From Jannaschia formosa (GTDB lineage: Bacteria; Pseudomonadota; Alphaproteobacteria; Rhodobacterales; Rhodobacteraceae), in contig NZ_QPLJ01000025.1 of NCBI RefSeq assembly GCF_003340555.1, positions 1-52,633 on the forward strand: a stretch of 52,633 nucleotides of DNA. Direction: 5' to 3'. The notes under the pieces were generated by a model. It did not search any database. It was not told the origin of the DNA and saw only the letters and a program-made list of their open reading frames with translations. Every line of letters starts with the position of its first letter. Position 1 is the first letter of the stretch. Shown piece by piece: positions 15,948 to 25,927 of the stretch. The translations under genes and the position numbers were made by a program.

Positions 15948-18178
15948 CGCCGATGCTGGGCTTGGTCGATCCGCGGGATTCGCTCGAGCGGCAGAACGAG
16001 AAGCTCCAGCGGATCGCCGAGGCGCTGATGCGCCGGGTCGAGCAGCCGCAGAACCCTGCCAGCCACGCCTATTCCCAGTTCGAGCGCGCCTCGCTGCTGG
16101 AGGCGGAGGTGCGCGACCGCACCGCCGACCTCGAGCGCACGCTGGACCTGCTGCACGAATCGAACGCCCGGCTGTCGGACGCCATGGCCGAGGCCGAGGC
16201 GGCGCGCGCCAACCTCGCCGGCGCCATCGAGACGGTCGAGGAGGGCTTCGCCCTGTTCGACGCCGAGGACCGGCTGGTCCTGCACAATTCCCGCTTCTGC
16301 AGCGAGATGGAGGACGTCGCCGCGGCGCTGAAGCCGGGCCTGCCCTTCGAGGACTATGTCGAGCGCGTCTCCCGCTCGCCGGAGCTGGAGCTGCCCGAGG
16401 GCAGCAGCGCCGAGGACTGGCAGACCCGGCGGATGCGCCGCCATTCCGACAGCCGGACCACGTTCAACGTCCGGCTCGCCTTCGACCGCTGGATCCAGGT
16501 CTCCGAGCAGCGCACCAGCAATGGCGGCACGGTGATCCTGCAGACCGACATCACCCAGACCATGCGGCTGCAGCGGCGCGAATCCGAGCGGCTGATCGAC
16601 CGTCAGGCGCGGATGGTGCGCGCCACGCTCGACCATATCGCGCAGGGGGTCGTCATCTTCGACCGGCTCGGGCGGCTGATGGGCTGGAACGCCGAGATGG
16701 CGGCGCTGCTGGGCCGCTCGCTTGGCGACGAGATCGTCGGCATGGATTTCGACGACCTGCTCGACCGGATCGGCGATACCTTCCGCTACACCGGAGAGGT
16801 CGACCGCAAGGCGCTGGAGGCCTGGGCCGCCCGCCGCCGCCCCCGGCGTCCGCTGACCTTCGAGGTGGAGCGGGCGGGCGGGCGCAGCTTCACCGTCTTC
16901 GCCCAGGAGATGCCGGATCGCGGCTTCGTCATCAGCTTCACCGACGTGACGGCGGAACGCGCCACCGCCCGCGCGCTGCGCGACATGGCCGCGAGCCTCG
17001 AGCGCCGCGTCGCCGCCCGCACCGAGGAGCTGGGCGAGGCGCTGGAGCAGGCGCGCCGCGCCAACGCGACCAAGACCCGCTTCATGGCCGCCGCCGGGCA
17101 CGACCTGCTGCAGCCGCTGTCGGCCGCCAAGCTCTTCGCCGCCTCCCTCGAGGAGCGGGCGAAGGAGGCGCCCGAGCGCGAGATCGCGGGCAAGGTCGTC
17201 TCGGCGCTGCATTCGGTCGAGACCATCATCGACGCGCTGCTCGACATCTCGCGGCTGGAGTCGGGGCGGGCGGAGTTCACCATCGGCCGCGCGCGCCTCG
17301 GCACCATCCTCGAAAGCCTGCGCAGCGAGATGACGGCGCTCGCCGCCGAGAAGGGAATCGTGCTGCGGGTCGTGCCCTGCTCGCTTGTGGTCGAGAGCGA
17401 TGTCGTCCTGCTGCGGCGCGTGGTGCAGAACCTCGTGGCGAACGCGATCCGCCACAGCGACGGCACCCGGGTCCTGCTGGGCGTGCGGCGCGCGGGCGGG
17501 CGGGCGCGCATCGAAGTCTGGGACGAGGGGCCGGGCATCCCTCGGGACCAGCAGTCCGTCATCTTCGAGGAGTTCCGGCAACTCGCCCCCTCCCGCTCGG
17601 GCGCGAACGGCATCGGGCTGGGGCTCGCAATCGTCGACCGGGCCTGCACCATGCTGGGGCACGAACTGCGGCTCGTCTCGGACGCGGGGCAGGGGAGCTG
17701 CTTCTCCATCGCCGCGGAGGTGATCGGCGACGAACGCCGGGCGGCCGTGCCCGCCGCGCCCGCTCGGCGCGGTGGTCCCCCGGACGTGCTCGTCGCGCTG
17801 CTCGAGAACGACGAGGGCATGGCCCGCGCGCTGACCCTCATGATCGAGGGCTGGGGCTCGGACGTGATCCAGGCCGACAGCGCCGAGCAGATGCTGGCGC
17901 TTCTGGCCGAGGTGGACGTGGTCCCCGACCTGTTCCTCGTCGACCACCAGCTCGATGGGGCGATGTCCGGGCTGGATTTCATCGGGGTCATGGCCGCCGA
18001 GGCGCCCGCCGTGCCCGCCATCCTGATCTCGGCCGACCGCGCCAGCGGCATCGCCGCGACCTGCGCCGAGCGGGGCGTGCCGTTCCTGCCGAAGCCCGTC
18101 GCCCCGGAGGCGCTGGCCGAGACGATGCGGCGGCTGGTCGAGGGCGGCGGCGCGCCGGCGGCCGTGTCGCGGCGCTGA
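15944..18178 (+). CDS. Hybrid histidine kinase with two PAS domains and a C-terminal receiver
   Basis: The 744-residue protein has no membrane spans. It opens with a coiled coil (about 15-85), then PAS domains at about 85-200 (ETVEEGFALFDAEDRLVLHN) and 220-335 (GVVIFDRLGRLMGWN). The dimerisation/phospho-acceptor helix follows with GHDLLQPLSAAKLF (His near 386), and then an HATPase_c domain with NLVANAIRH, DEGPGIP and GIGLGLAIV. A receiver at about 615-735 contains LFLVDHQLDG. This layout resembles NahK/ErcS'-type kinases. A GTG start overlaps the FIST stop; ATG at 15953 is an alternative. It probably phosphorylates the regulator at 14040. Confidence 0.88.
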   Translation: MTPMLGLVDPRDSLERQNEKLQRIAEALMRRVEQPQNPASHAYSQFERASLLEAEVRDRTADLERTLDLLHESNARLSDAMAEAEAARANLAGAIETVEEGFALFDAEDRLVLHNSRFCSEMEDVAAALKPGLPFEDYVERVSRSPELELPEGSSAEDWQTRRMRRHSDSRTTFNVRLAFDRWIQVSEQRTSNGGTVILQTDITQTMRLQRRESERLIDRQARMVRATLDHIAQGVVIFDRLGRLMGWNAEMAALLGRSLGDEIVGMDFDDLLDRIGDTFRYTGEVDRKALEAWAARRRPRRPLTFEVERAGGRSFTVFAQEMPDRGFVISFTDVTAERATARALRDMAASLERRVAARTEELGEALEQARRANATKTRFMAAAGHDLLQPLSAAKLFAASLEERAKEAPEREIAGKVVSALHSVETIIDALLDISRLESGRAEFTIGRARLGTILESLRSEMTALAAEKGIVLRVVPCSLVVESDVVLLRRVVQNLVANAIRHSDGTRVLLGVRRAGGRARIEVWDEGPGIPRDQQSVIFEEFRQLAPSRSGANGIGLGLAIVDRACTMLGHELRLVSDAGQGSCFSIAAEVIGDERRAAVPAAPARRGGPPDVLVALLENDEGMARALTLMIEGWGSDVIQADSAEQMLALLAEVDVVPDLFLVDHQLDGAMSGLDFIGVMAAEAPAVPAILISADRASGIAATCAERGVPFLPKPVAPEALAETMRRLVEGGGAPAAVSRR

Positions 18179-18228
18179 CGCCCGCCGTCCCGCTCCGGCC
18201 CGTTCCGTGGGCGCCCGCGCGCGATGCC

Positions 18229-19155
18229 CTACAGCACCAGCAGCCAGCCCGAGACCGTCACGACCGACGCCGCCGTCCCGATCAGCACCGACGAGGCGCT
18301 GATCCGCACCGCCCGCCCGTGCATCGCCGCGAAGAGGTAGGAATTCACCCCCGGCGCCATCGCCGCCGTCACCACGGCGGCCCGGAACTGCCCCTGGTCC
18401 AGCCCGAGCAGCCGCCCAATTCCCCAGGTCCAGGCCGGGTGCAGCAGCAGCGCGATCCCGCAGCACAGCGCGATCCCCCGCGCATCGCCCTCGGGCCGGT
18501 ACTGGACCAGCACGCCGCCCAGCCCGAACAGCGCCGCGGGCAGGGCGGCCGAGGCGATCAGGCGCACCGCCTCCTCGGCCGGGCCGGGCAGTGGCAGGCC
18601 GGTCAGGTTGACCGCAAGCCCCAGAGCCACGCCGATCATCAGGGAATTCGTCGCCATCGTCCGCGCGACCGTCCGCGCCCCGCCGATGAGGCCCGCGCCG
18701 CCCGCCCGCACCGCCTCCATGGTGGCGATGCCGACGAAGTAGCAGAACGCCGCATGCACCGCGATGATCGCGTAATTCGGCGCGAGGCTGTCGGCGCCGA
18801 AGGCGCGCTCGGAGATGGGCAGGCCCAGAAGGACCGTGTTGGCGAACATCGCCGCGAAGCCCACCGCCACCGCGTCCTCGGCCCCGCGCTTCAGCCACCA
18901 GAGCGTGCCGAGGATGCCCGCCACGAAGCAGACGAGCGAGCCGGAGTAATAGGCGGTCAGCAGCCGCCAGTCGAACCCGCGCGCAAGGTCCAGCGTCGCC
19001 ACCGCGAGAAACAGCAGGCAGGGGATGGCGAAGCGCTGGGTGAAGACCATCAGCCCGTCGACCTGGGCCTGGCAGAACAACCCGCGCCAGACGGCGAGGT
19101 AGCCCGCCCCGATGATCAGGAAGACCGGGACGGTGACGGCGAGGACGTCGAGCAT
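18229..19155 (-). CDS. AEC-family (auxin efflux carrier) transporter
   Basis: The 308-residue protein has about ten hydrophobic segments in the two-half AEC arrangement, starting MLDVLAVTVPVFLIIGAGYL. It has the mid-protein FANTVLLGLPI motif and a late MAPGVNSYLFA segment. Family members move organic acids such as malate. ATG 19155 is chosen because the open frame to 19254 adds a Pro/Arg-rich, non-membrane leader. It lies 34 bases after the hydrolase gene on the same strand. Confidence 0.87.
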   Translation of the reverse strand: MLDVLAVTVPVFLIIGAGYLAVWRGLFCQAQVDGLMVFTQRFAIPCLLFLAVATLDLARGFDWRLLTAYYSGSLVCFVAGILGTLWWLKRGAEDAVAVGFAAMFANTVLLGLPISERAFGADSLAPNYAIIAVHAAFCYFVGIATMEAVRAGGAGLIGGARTVARTMATNSLMIGVALGLAVNLTGLPLPGPAEEAVRLIASAALPAALFGLGGVLVQYRPEGDARGIALCCGIALLLHPAWTWGIGRLLGLDQGQFRAAVVTAAMAPGVNSYLFAAMHGRAVRISASSVLIGTAASVVTVSGWLLVL

Positions 19156-19189
19156 CCTCAGCCGGTCCGGCGGGGTGGGACCAGCCGCA

Positions 19190-19987
19190 TCAGCCGTCCA
19201 GCTCCAGCACCATGCCGTCCCAGGCCGGGGTGACATGGGCGGGCGTCTCGGCATCGACCGTGGCCCAGTCGAGGTCGTTGTGCAGGTTGGTCAGCACGCC
19301 CCGCGCGGGCGCCATGCGCTCGATCCAGCCAAGCGCCTCGCCCAGCGAGAGGTGCGAGGGATGCGGCGACCGGCGCAGCGCGTCCAGCACCCAGATCCGA
19401 AGCCCCGAGAGCAGCCATTCCGCGCCCTCGGGAATGGTGTTCACGTCCGGCATGTAGGCCAGGTCGCCGATCCTGAGCCCCAGCGCGTCGATATCGCCGT
19501 GGCCGACTTGGATCGGCGAGACCGTGACCGGCCCGCCCGCGCCTTCGATGGTGGTCGGCCCGTCCAGCCGGTGCCGCGTCAGGATCGGCGGGTAGGAGGA
19601 GCCGGGCGGTGTCTCGAAGGCATAGCCGAAGCGGGTGCGCAGCGACGCATAGGTCACGTCGTCCGCCCAGACGTCCAGCATCCGCCGCTGGTTGAAGACG
19701 ATCATCCGCAGGTCGTCGATCCCGTGGACATGATCGGCATGGGCATGGGTCCAGACGACCCCGTCGAGCTCGCCGATCCCCGCGTCGAGCAGCTGCTCGC
19801 GCATGTCGGGCGAGGTGTCGACCAGCACCCGGGTGATGCCGTCCGGGCCGATCCGCTCGACCAGCATCGAGCAGCGCCGCCGCCGGTTCCTCGGGTTCCC
19901 GGGGTCGCAGGCGCCCCAATGGCCGCCCAGGCGCGGCACTCCGCCGGAAGAGCCGCAGCCGAGAATGGTGAAGCGCAGTCGGGCCAT
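19190..19987 (-). CDS. Metallo-beta-lactamase-fold hydrolase, PhnP/RNase Z-like
   Basis: The 265-residue protein has the metal-binding motif THAHADHVHG, a downstream GHGD histidine, YMPDVN and LTNLHND, as in the PhnP branch of the family. A Cys/Gly-rich N-terminus (LGCGSSGGVPRLGG) is typical. Such proteins cleave phosphodiesters, often cyclic ribose phosphates or RNA ends; the exact substrate is unknown. ATG 19987 is chosen because the upstream open frame is a low-complexity shadow of another gene. Confidence 0.87.
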   Translation of the reverse strand: MARLRFTILGCGSSGGVPRLGGHWGACDPGNPRNRRRRCSMLVERIGPDGITRVLVDTSPDMREQLLDAGIGELDGVVWTHAHADHVHGIDDLRMIVFNQRRMLDVWADDVTYASLRTRFGYAFETPPGSSYPPILTRHRLDGPTTIEGAGGPVTVSPIQVGHGDIDALGLRIGDLAYMPDVNTIPEGAEWLLSGLRIWVLDALRRSPHPSHLSLGEALGWIERMAPARGVLTNLHNDLDWATVDAETPAHVTPAWDGMVLELDG

Positions 19988-20064
19988 GGCCGGTTCATGC
20001 GCCGGGCGCGGGCCGGGGGCAAGGCTCCACCGGCGAATTGGCCCGCTCCGTCGCGGAGCGCCGC

Positions 20065-21843
20065 TCAGAGCGGCCAGAAGAACAGCACCGCCGGCAGTCC
20101 CGCCGCGATCACCACGACCGTGAGCGGCAGGCCCATCTGCCAGTAGTCGCCGAAGCGGTAGGCGCCGGGACCCAGGATCAGCGTGTTGTTCTTGTGCCCG
20201 ATCGGCGTGAGGAACGCGCAGGAGGCGGCGACCGCGACGGCCATCAGGAACGGGTCCGGCGAGACGCCCATCATCTCCGCCATCTCGATCCCGACAGGCG
20301 CCGCGACGATCGCCGTCGCCGTGTTGTTGAGAACCGCCGACAGCACCATCGTCACCACCATCAGCACCAGAAGCGCGAGCCAGGCCGCCCGCCCGTCGAC
20401 CAGGCCGGTTAGGGCGTTCGCGATGAGCTGGGTGCCGCCCGCCTCCTCCAGCGCGGCGCCGAGCGGGATCATCGAGCCCAGCAGCACCACGACCGGCCAT
20501 TCCACATGATCGTAGAACTCGTGCAGAGGCACGATCTTCCCCAGGGCGTAGACGACCACGACGACGCCCAGCGCGACGGTCAGGTCGACCAGCCCGAAGC
20601 TCGCCACGGTGACGGCGCCGAGGAAGATGCCGATGGCGGGCCAGATCTTGCGGTTCTCGGTCACGGCGAGGCCCCGGTCGGCCAGCGGCAGCGCGCCCAG
20701 CCAGCGGACCACGTCCTCGGCCTGTTCGGTCGGCACAAGCAGCAGCAACAGGTCGCCGGCACGGATCGGCTCGCGGCGCAGCCGCTCGGTGATGCGCTTG
20801 CCGCGGCGCGAGATGCCCATCAGCACCGTGCGCTGCCGCCAGGCGAGTCCGATCGACTGCGCGGTCTTGCCCCGGATGCGGCTCGATTCCGGGACGACGA
20901 CCTCGACGAGGCTCAGCCCCTGCTCGGCGGCGTCGAGAAGGCTCATCCGGCGGTTGTCGGCGAAGGTCAGGGCCTCGCTCGCCCGGAACTCGTCGAGATC
21001 CTCGGGCCGGGCCTCGAGGATCAGCGAGTCCCCGGCCTTGAGCGGCACGTCCCGGGCCGAGCCGAACAGGCGCCGCCCGTCGCGCACCAGGCCCACGACC
21101 TGAACTCCGACATCGTCGGCGGCGCCGGTCAGCTCGCGCAGGGGCGCGCCGATGCGGGCGCTGTTGTCGGGCACGGTCAGCTCCGCCACGTAGTAGGCCA
21201 CGTCGTCGCCCTCGCCGCCCTCGGACTTGCCGCCGACGCGCGGGATCAGCCGCCAGCCAATCAGCGCCACGAAGACCAGCCCGACCAGCGCGACCGTTGC
21301 GCCGACGGGGGCGAAGTCGAACATCGCATAGCTTTCACCCAGCTGGTCGCGCCGGATGCCCGCGATGATGATGTTGGGCGGCGTGCCGATCAGCGTGATC
21401 ATGCCCCCGAGGATCGTCGCGAAGCTGAGCGGCATAAGCGTCGCGCCGGGCAACCGCCCGGCCTTGCGCGCGGTGGCGATGTCGACGGGCATCAGCAGCG
21501 CCAGCGCCGCGACGTTGTTCATGAAGGCCGACAGCACCGCGCCGACCCCGCCCATGATCGCGATATGCGTGCCGATCCGACGGCGGCTGTCGATCAGCGT
21601 CTTGGTGATCAGCATCACGGCGCCCGACCGGACCAGCCCCGCCGAGACGATCAGCACCAGCGCCACGACCAGCGTGGCCGGGTGGCCGAAGCCGGAGAAG
21701 GCGTCCTCCTTCGGGATCACGCCCAGGATCACGCCGAGCAGCAGCGCCGAGAAGGCCACGATGTCGTAGCGCACGCGCCCCCAGAGCAGCATGGCGAACA
21801 CGCCGCCGAAGAGGGCGAAGAGGATCGTCTGGTCGGGGGTCAT
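20065..21843 (-). CDS. SLC13/DASS-type transporter with two TrkA_C domains
   Basis: The 592-residue membrane protein has an N-terminal and a C-terminal membrane block, each with the family motif ([20 protein letters not shown] and [17 protein letters not shown]). Between them, at about 210-380, are two cytoplasmic TrkA_C/RCK-like domains ([19 protein letters not shown] and [20 protein letters not shown]). The family moves dicarboxylates, sulfate or related anions with sodium. ATG 21843 gives a clean membrane start; the upstream open frame is unlikely to be coding. Confidence 0.9.
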   Translation of the reverse strand: MTPDQTILFALFGGVFAMLLWGRVRYDIVAFSALLLGVILGVIPKEDAFSGFGHPATLVVALVLIVSAGLVRSGAVMLITKTLIDSRRRIGTHIAIMGGVGAVLSAFMNNVAALALLMPVDIATARKAGRLPGATLMPLSFATILGGMITLIGTPPNIIIAGIRRDQLGESYAMFDFAPVGATVALVGLVFVALIGWRLIPRVGGKSEGGEGDDVAYYVAELTVPDNSARIGAPLRELTGAADDVGVQVVGLVRDGRRLFGSARDVPLKAGDSLILEARPEDLDEFRASEALTFADNRRMSLLDAAEQGLSLVEVVVPESSRIRGKTAQSIGLAWRQRTVLMGISRRGKRITERLRREPIRAGDLLLLLVPTEQAEDVVRWLGALPLADRGLAVTENRKIWPAIGIFLGAVTVASFGLVDLTVALGVVVVVYALGKIVPLHEFYDHVEWPVVVLLGSMIPLGAALEEAGGTQLIANALTGLVDGRAAWLALLVLMVVTMVLSAVLNNTATAIVAAPVGIEMAEMMGVSPDPFLMAVAVAASCAFLTPIGHKNNTLILGPGAYRFGDYWQMGLPLTVVVIAAGLPAVLFFWPL

Positions 21844-22017
21844 GCGGTCTCCGGGTCCTTCGGAGCGTGGGCCCCGGCGCTTAACGCGATAAAGGGGCAC
21901 GAGGTTTCCAGCCATCTCGCAACCGCCCGCTTCGGCGCCGCGCAGCCGGGATTGCAAGCGGCCGGGCGCGGGCTGTATAGACCCCCGACCCGACATTCAG
22001 GACCGAAGGACCCCGTC

Positions 22018-22758
22018 ATGGCCGGCCACAGCAAATGGGCGAACATCCAGCACCGCAAGGGCCGGCAGGACAAGCTGCGGGCCAAGATCTTCAGCCGCCT
22101 CTCGAAGGAGATCACCGTCGCCGCCAAGATGGGCGACCCCGATCCCGACAAGAACCCGCGCCTGCGGCTCGCCGTCAAGGAAGCCCGGTCGAACTCGATG
22201 CCGAAGGACAACATCGAGCGCGCCATCGCCAAGGCGATGGGCGGCGACGCCGAGAACTACGACGAGATCCGCTACGAGGGCTACGGCCCGAACGGCGTCG
22301 CCATCATCGTCGAGACGATGACCGACAACCGAAACCGGACCGCGTCGAACGTCCGCTCGACCTTCGGCAAGCACGGCGGCAACCTGGGCGAGACCGGCTC
22401 GGTCGGGTTCATGTTCGACCGCATGGGGCAGATCGTCTATCCGGCCTCGGCCGGGTCCGAGGACGACGTGATGATGGCCGCCATCGAGGCGGGGGCCGAG
22501 GACGTCGAATCGGATGAGGAGTCCCATGTGATCTGGTGCGCCGACACCGACCTGAACGCCGTGTCGACCGCGCTGGAGGAGGCGCTGGGCGAGGCCGAGT
22601 CGACCAAGCTGGTCTGGAGACCCCAGACCACGACGGAACTCGACCTCGAGGGCATGTCCGCGCTGATGAAGCTGATCGAGGCGCTGGAGGATGACGACGA
22701 CGTCCAGACCGTCACCGCCAATTTCGAGGCCAGCGACGCGGTGATGGCTCAGCTCTGA
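22018..22758 (+). CDS. yebC: YebC/PmpR-family DNA-binding and translation-linked protein
   Basis: The 246-residue protein is full length and nearly textbook: [20 protein letters not shown] at the start, [21 protein letters not shown] and a [12 protein letters not shown] ending. Family members bind DNA as regulators and have also been tied to relief of ribosome stalling. The start is fixed by the conserved N-terminus; the long upstream open frame is a shadow of the transporter gene on the other strand. Confidence 0.97.
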   Translation: MAGHSKWANIQHRKGRQDKLRAKIFSRLSKEITVAAKMGDPDPDKNPRLRLAVKEARSNSMPKDNIERAIAKAMGGDAENYDEIRYEGYGPNGVAIIVETMTDNRNRTASNVRSTFGKHGGNLGETGSVGFMFDRMGQIVYPASAGSEDDVMMAAIEAGAEDVESDEESHVIWCADTDLNAVSTALEEALGEAESTKLVWRPQTTTELDLEGMSALMKLIEALEDDDDVQTVTANFEASDAVMAQL

Positions 22759-22801
22759 GCCGCGCAGGGGAACCAGGGCGCGGGGCGGAAGTTGCCTCCC
22801 C

Positions 22802-23464
22802 GTGCAACCGAAGAACCTTCCAGACAGGCCGGGCGACCCGCTGCCCGAGCGGACCCACATCCTCCGCGGCATGGCGGCCATCGCGCTCGCCGGGCCCCTC
22901 ATCTTCGCCGTCTCGATCCTGATCGCGGATTTTGTCGTCCCCGGCCACGACTGGGTCGCCGACACGATCAGCGACCTCGGCGCAGGGCGCTACGAGCTCA
23001 TCGTCGATACCGGCATCTACGCCTATTCCGCCGCGCTGCTGGCGTTGGCCATCGGCGCGGCCCATTCCCATCTGGGCGGGCCCGGCTGGACGATCGGCAT
23101 CTACGGCCTGCTGCTGGCCGGCCTGATCGTCTTCCTCGTCGGCGCGCGTAACGAATATGGCGACGGCGACAACGACGGCTTCGTCATCCATATCTATCTC
23201 GTCTGGGTGCTTTACGCCGCCTTCGCCGTGATCCCCTGGAGCATGTCCCGGGGCGCCGCCGTGATCCGCCCGGCCTACGGGGTGATCTGCAAGGCCATCA
23301 CCGTGGTCTGGGCGCTCTCGGCGCCGGTCTTCTTCTTCCTGCCGACCGACATCGATGGCCTCTACGAGCGCCTGCTCGGGCTGCTCACCTTCGTCTTCGT
23401 GGTCTCGCTGGCCCGCGTCCTGCTGGGCCGGGCCGGGGCGCTGGAGGCACGGGGCCGGGGCTGA
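22802..23464 (+). CDS. DUF998-type membrane protein
   Basis: The 220-residue protein has six hydrophobic spans. The pattern VPGHDWVADTISDLGAGRYE after the first span is typical of the DUF998 family of uncharacterised membrane proteins. It starts at GTG 22802, 43 bases after yebC. The role is unknown. Confidence 0.75.
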   Translation: MQPKNLPDRPGDPLPERTHILRGMAAIALAGPLIFAVSILIADFVVPGHDWVADTISDLGAGRYELIVDTGIYAYSAALLALAIGAAHSHLGGPGWTIGIYGLLLAGLIVFLVGARNEYGDGDNDGFVIHIYLVWVLYAAFAVIPWSMSRGAAVIRPAYGVICKAITVVWALSAPVFFFLPTDIDGLYERLLGLLTFVFVVSLARVLLGRAGALEARGRG

Positions 23465-23512
23465 CGGACCGGCCCGTTGCGCGGACCGCGCGGCCGGGGC
23501 ATTGCTCGCGCG

Positions 23513-24106
23513 ATGACCGCCTTCCTCTCGGGCTTCGGGCTCGGCCTCTCCCTGATCCTCGCCATCGGCGCGCAGAACGCATTCGTCCTGCGCCAGGGGC
23601 TGCGCGGCGAGCATGTTCTGGCCGTCGTGCTGACCTGCGCGCTGTCGGACGCGCTCCTGATCGCGGCGGGCGTCGCGGGACTCGGTGCGCTGGTCGAGGC
23701 GGCGCCCTGGATCGTCCCCGCCTTCCGCTGGGGCGGCGCGGCCTTCCTGCTGGCCTACGGCGCCCGCGCCTTCCTCGCGGCCTGGCGCGGGGGCGCGGCG
23801 CTGCAGGCGGGGCAGGCGGCGGGCAGCCGGGCGAAGGCGGTCGCGACCTGCCTCGCGCTGACCTGGCTCAACCCCCATGTCTATCTCGATACGGTGATCC
23901 TGCTCGGATCGGTCTCGACCCAGTCGCCCGATCCCACGCGCTTCGGCGCGGGCGCCGTCACCGCCTCCTTCGCGTTCTTCTTCTCGCTGGGCTACGGCGC
24001 GACGCTGCTTCGGCCCGTCTTCGCGCGGCCTTCGGCCTGGAGGATGCTCGATGCCGGTATCGGCCTCGTCATGTGGCTGATCGCGCTGGGGCTCGTGCTG
24101 GGCTGA
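23513..24106 (+). CDS. LysE/ArgO-type amino acid exporter
   Basis: The 197-residue protein has six hydrophobic spans with the LysE signature near the start (GLGLSLILAIGAQNAFVLRQ) and LTWLNPHVYLDT in the middle, as in ArgO exporters of arginine and lysine. ATG 23513 is used because it gives the usual short start MTAFLSGF; the open frame reaches back to 23477 without support. Confidence 0.9.
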   Translation: MTAFLSGFGLGLSLILAIGAQNAFVLRQGLRGEHVLAVVLTCALSDALLIAAGVAGLGALVEAAPWIVPAFRWGGAAFLLAYGARAFLAAWRGGAALQAGQAAGSRAKAVATCLALTWLNPHVYLDTVILLGSVSTQSPDPTRFGAGAVTASFAFFFSLGYGATLLRPVFARPSAWRMLDAGIGLVMWLIALGLVLG

Positions 24107-24148
24107 GCCCCCTTGCCCCCGCCCGCGGAAGGGCGCATCCCCCGCCCC

Positions 24149-25042
24149 ATGTCGTCCGAGCCGCGTCCCCTTATCGGCATCCTCTGGATGATCGCGACGG
24201 GCGCCTGCTTCATCGCGGTCACGGCGGTCGTGAAGCATTCCGCCCAGGACCTGCCCGCCGCGCAGGCGGCCTTCCTGCGCTACCTGCTGGGGCTCGTCTT
24301 CCTGATCCCGGCAATCGGCGCGATCCGGACCGCGCGGATCGACCGGCGCGACCTGGGGCTCTTCGGCCTGCGCGGGGTCTGCCACAGCCTCGGGGTGGCG
24401 CTGTGGTTCTACGCGATGACGCAGATCCCGATCGCCGAGGTGACGGCGATGAACTACCTCAACCCGGTCTACGTCACGCTCGGCGCCGCGCTCCTGCTGG
24501 GCGAGCGTCTGGCCGCGCGGCGTCTCGCCGCCGTCTTCGCGGCGCTGGTCGGGGTCGTCGTCATCCTGCGCCCCGGCTTCCGCGAGATCGAGACGGGGCA
24601 TCTGGCCATGCTCGGGACGGCGCTGCTCTTCGCGGGCTCCTATCTCTGCGCCAAGCCGCTCTCGGACCGGCATCCGGCGGCGCTGGTGGTGGCGGTCCTG
24701 TCGCTGACGGTGACGCTGGGCCTCGCGCCGATGGCCTGGGCGGTCTGGACGCCGCCGGCGCTGGCGGATCTGGGCTGGATGTTCCTCGTCGCGTGCTTCG
24801 CGACCACGGGACATTACACGATGACGCGGGCCTTCGCGGCGGCGCCCATCGCGGTGACGCAGCCGGTGACCTTCCTGCAGATGGTCTGGGCGGTGCTCCT
24901 GGGCTGGGCGCTCTTCGACGAGCCGCCGGACGCCTTCGTCATCCTCGGGGCGGGGATCATCATCGCCTCGGTCAGCTTCATCGCCTGGCGCGAGGCGCGG
25001 CTGCGCCGGATCACGACCCCGCCGCATGTCGCGACCAAATAG
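24149..25042 (+). CDS. DMT-superfamily transporter with two EamA domains
   Basis: The 297-residue protein has ten predicted spans in two EamA halves. Typical motifs are FLRYLLGLVFLIP in the first half and TRAFAAAPIAVTQPVTFLQM in the second. Substrate is unknown; relatives export amino acids, nucleosides or metabolites. The ATG at 24149 is preferred to a TTG at 24113, which would add a proline-rich leader. Confidence 0.9.
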   Translation: MSSEPRPLIGILWMIATGACFIAVTAVVKHSAQDLPAAQAAFLRYLLGLVFLIPAIGAIRTARIDRRDLGLFGLRGVCHSLGVALWFYAMTQIPIAEVTAMNYLNPVYVTLGAALLLGERLAARRLAAVFAALVGVVVILRPGFREIETGHLAMLGTALLFAGSYLCAKPLSDRHPAALVVAVLSLTVTLGLAPMAWAVWTPPALADLGWMFLVACFATTGHYTMTRAFAAAPIAVTQPVTFLQMVWAVLLGWALFDEPPDAFVILGAGIIIASVSFIAWREARLRRITTPPHVATK

Positions 25043-25106
25043 CCACGTATTAACGGTTTCTTAACTTCCTTGTGGACGGGGCCGAGTCGCTGTCCCATGA
25101 CGGGGC

Positions 25107-25763
25107 ATGTTCCGCCTCTGTTCACTTCTCCTCGCCCTGGTCCTCGCTGCTCCGGCCGCCGCCCAGACGCTGTCCGGCCCGATCCGCGTCATCGACGCCG
25201 ACACGATCGATATCGGCGCCTCCGCCACCATCCGCCTGCTGGCGATCGACGCCGCAGAGGACGCGCAGACCTGTCGCGGCGGCGCGCGGGAGCTGGCCTG
25301 CGGCGCGCTCGCTACCGCCGCCGCCCGCGCGCTCTACGAGGGCCGCCGCGCCGTCTGCGCCACCGAGGGCCGCGACCGCTACGGCCGCTTACTCGCCACC
25401 TGCGAGGTCGCAGGCCGCGACATCGGCGCCGATCTCGTCGACCGCGGTCTCGCGCGCACCTATCGCGACGACCTCACCTATGCCGAGGAAGAGAAGGCCG
25501 CGATCCTCTTCGGCCGCGGCCTCTGGGCCTACGAGATGCAGGACCCGGCCGAATGGCGCGCCGGTCAGCGCGCATCGCCCGTCGCCGAGACCGCGCCCGG
25601 ATCATGCGAGATCAAGGGCAACATTTCCGGTTCCGGCCACATCTACCACGTCCCCGGCAGCCGCAGCTACGACGCCACCCGGATCGATCCCGCCAAGGGC
25701 GAGCGCTGGTTCTGCTCCGAAGCCGAGGCCCGGGCCGCCGGGTGGCGCGCGCCGCGGGGCTGA
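25107..25763 (+). CDS. Secreted thermonuclease-family protein with extra C-terminal domain
   Basis: The 218-residue protein has a signal peptide (MFRLCSLLLALVLAAPAAA) and a staphylococcal nuclease fold (IRVIDADTIDIGASATIRLL, then DRYGRLLATCEV and RGLARTYR). Residues about 165-215 form a Cys-containing tail (CEIKGNISGSGHIYHVPGS) seen fused to these nucleases in other proteobacteria. Active-site Asp and Arg residues appear to be present. It acts in the periplasm or outside the cell. Confidence 0.88.
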   Translation: MFRLCSLLLALVLAAPAAAQTLSGPIRVIDADTIDIGASATIRLLAIDAAEDAQTCRGGARELACGALATAAARALYEGRRAVCATEGRDRYGRLLATCEVAGRDIGADLVDRGLARTYRDDLTYAEEEKAAILFGRGLWAYEMQDPAEWRAGQRASPVAETAPGSCEIKGNISGSGHIYHVPGSRSYDATRIDPAKGERWFCSEAEARAAGWRAPRG

Positions 25764-25800
25764 CGCCCCTCGTTCGATGTCTCTTCAAATATGCCGGGGG

Positions 25801-25830
25801 GCGCGCTCTGCGCGCGGGGGCGGAGCCCCC
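25801..25830. repeat. Double-hairpin intergenic element
   Basis: GCGCG-CTCTG-CGCGC (25801-25815) is followed directly by GGGGGC-GGA-GCCCCC (25816-25830). This lies between the convergent thermonuclease and coxG2 genes and looks like a REP-like or terminator element. Nothing else is visible in 25764-25927. Confidence 0.5.
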
Positions 25831-25927
25831 TCTGCTCTCGGCCTTCGGCACCATCGGGGGACGGAGGGCGCGGCGCGTCAGCGCCCCGGACGGGCGGGGC
25901 TCGATGCCCCGTCCGCACGGGGTCCGC

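Noticed and set aside
15863-18898. 1011-codon minus-strand frame opposite the hybrid kinase
   Set aside because: No motif and shadow-like composition; the kinase on the plus strand is unmistakable.
19190-19987. PqqB, given the PQQ genes nearby and the metallo-beta-lactamase fold
   Set aside because: The THAHADHVHG motif and length fit PhnP/RNase Z-like hydrolases; the PqqB-specific pattern is absent and no other pqq biosynthesis gene is in the window.
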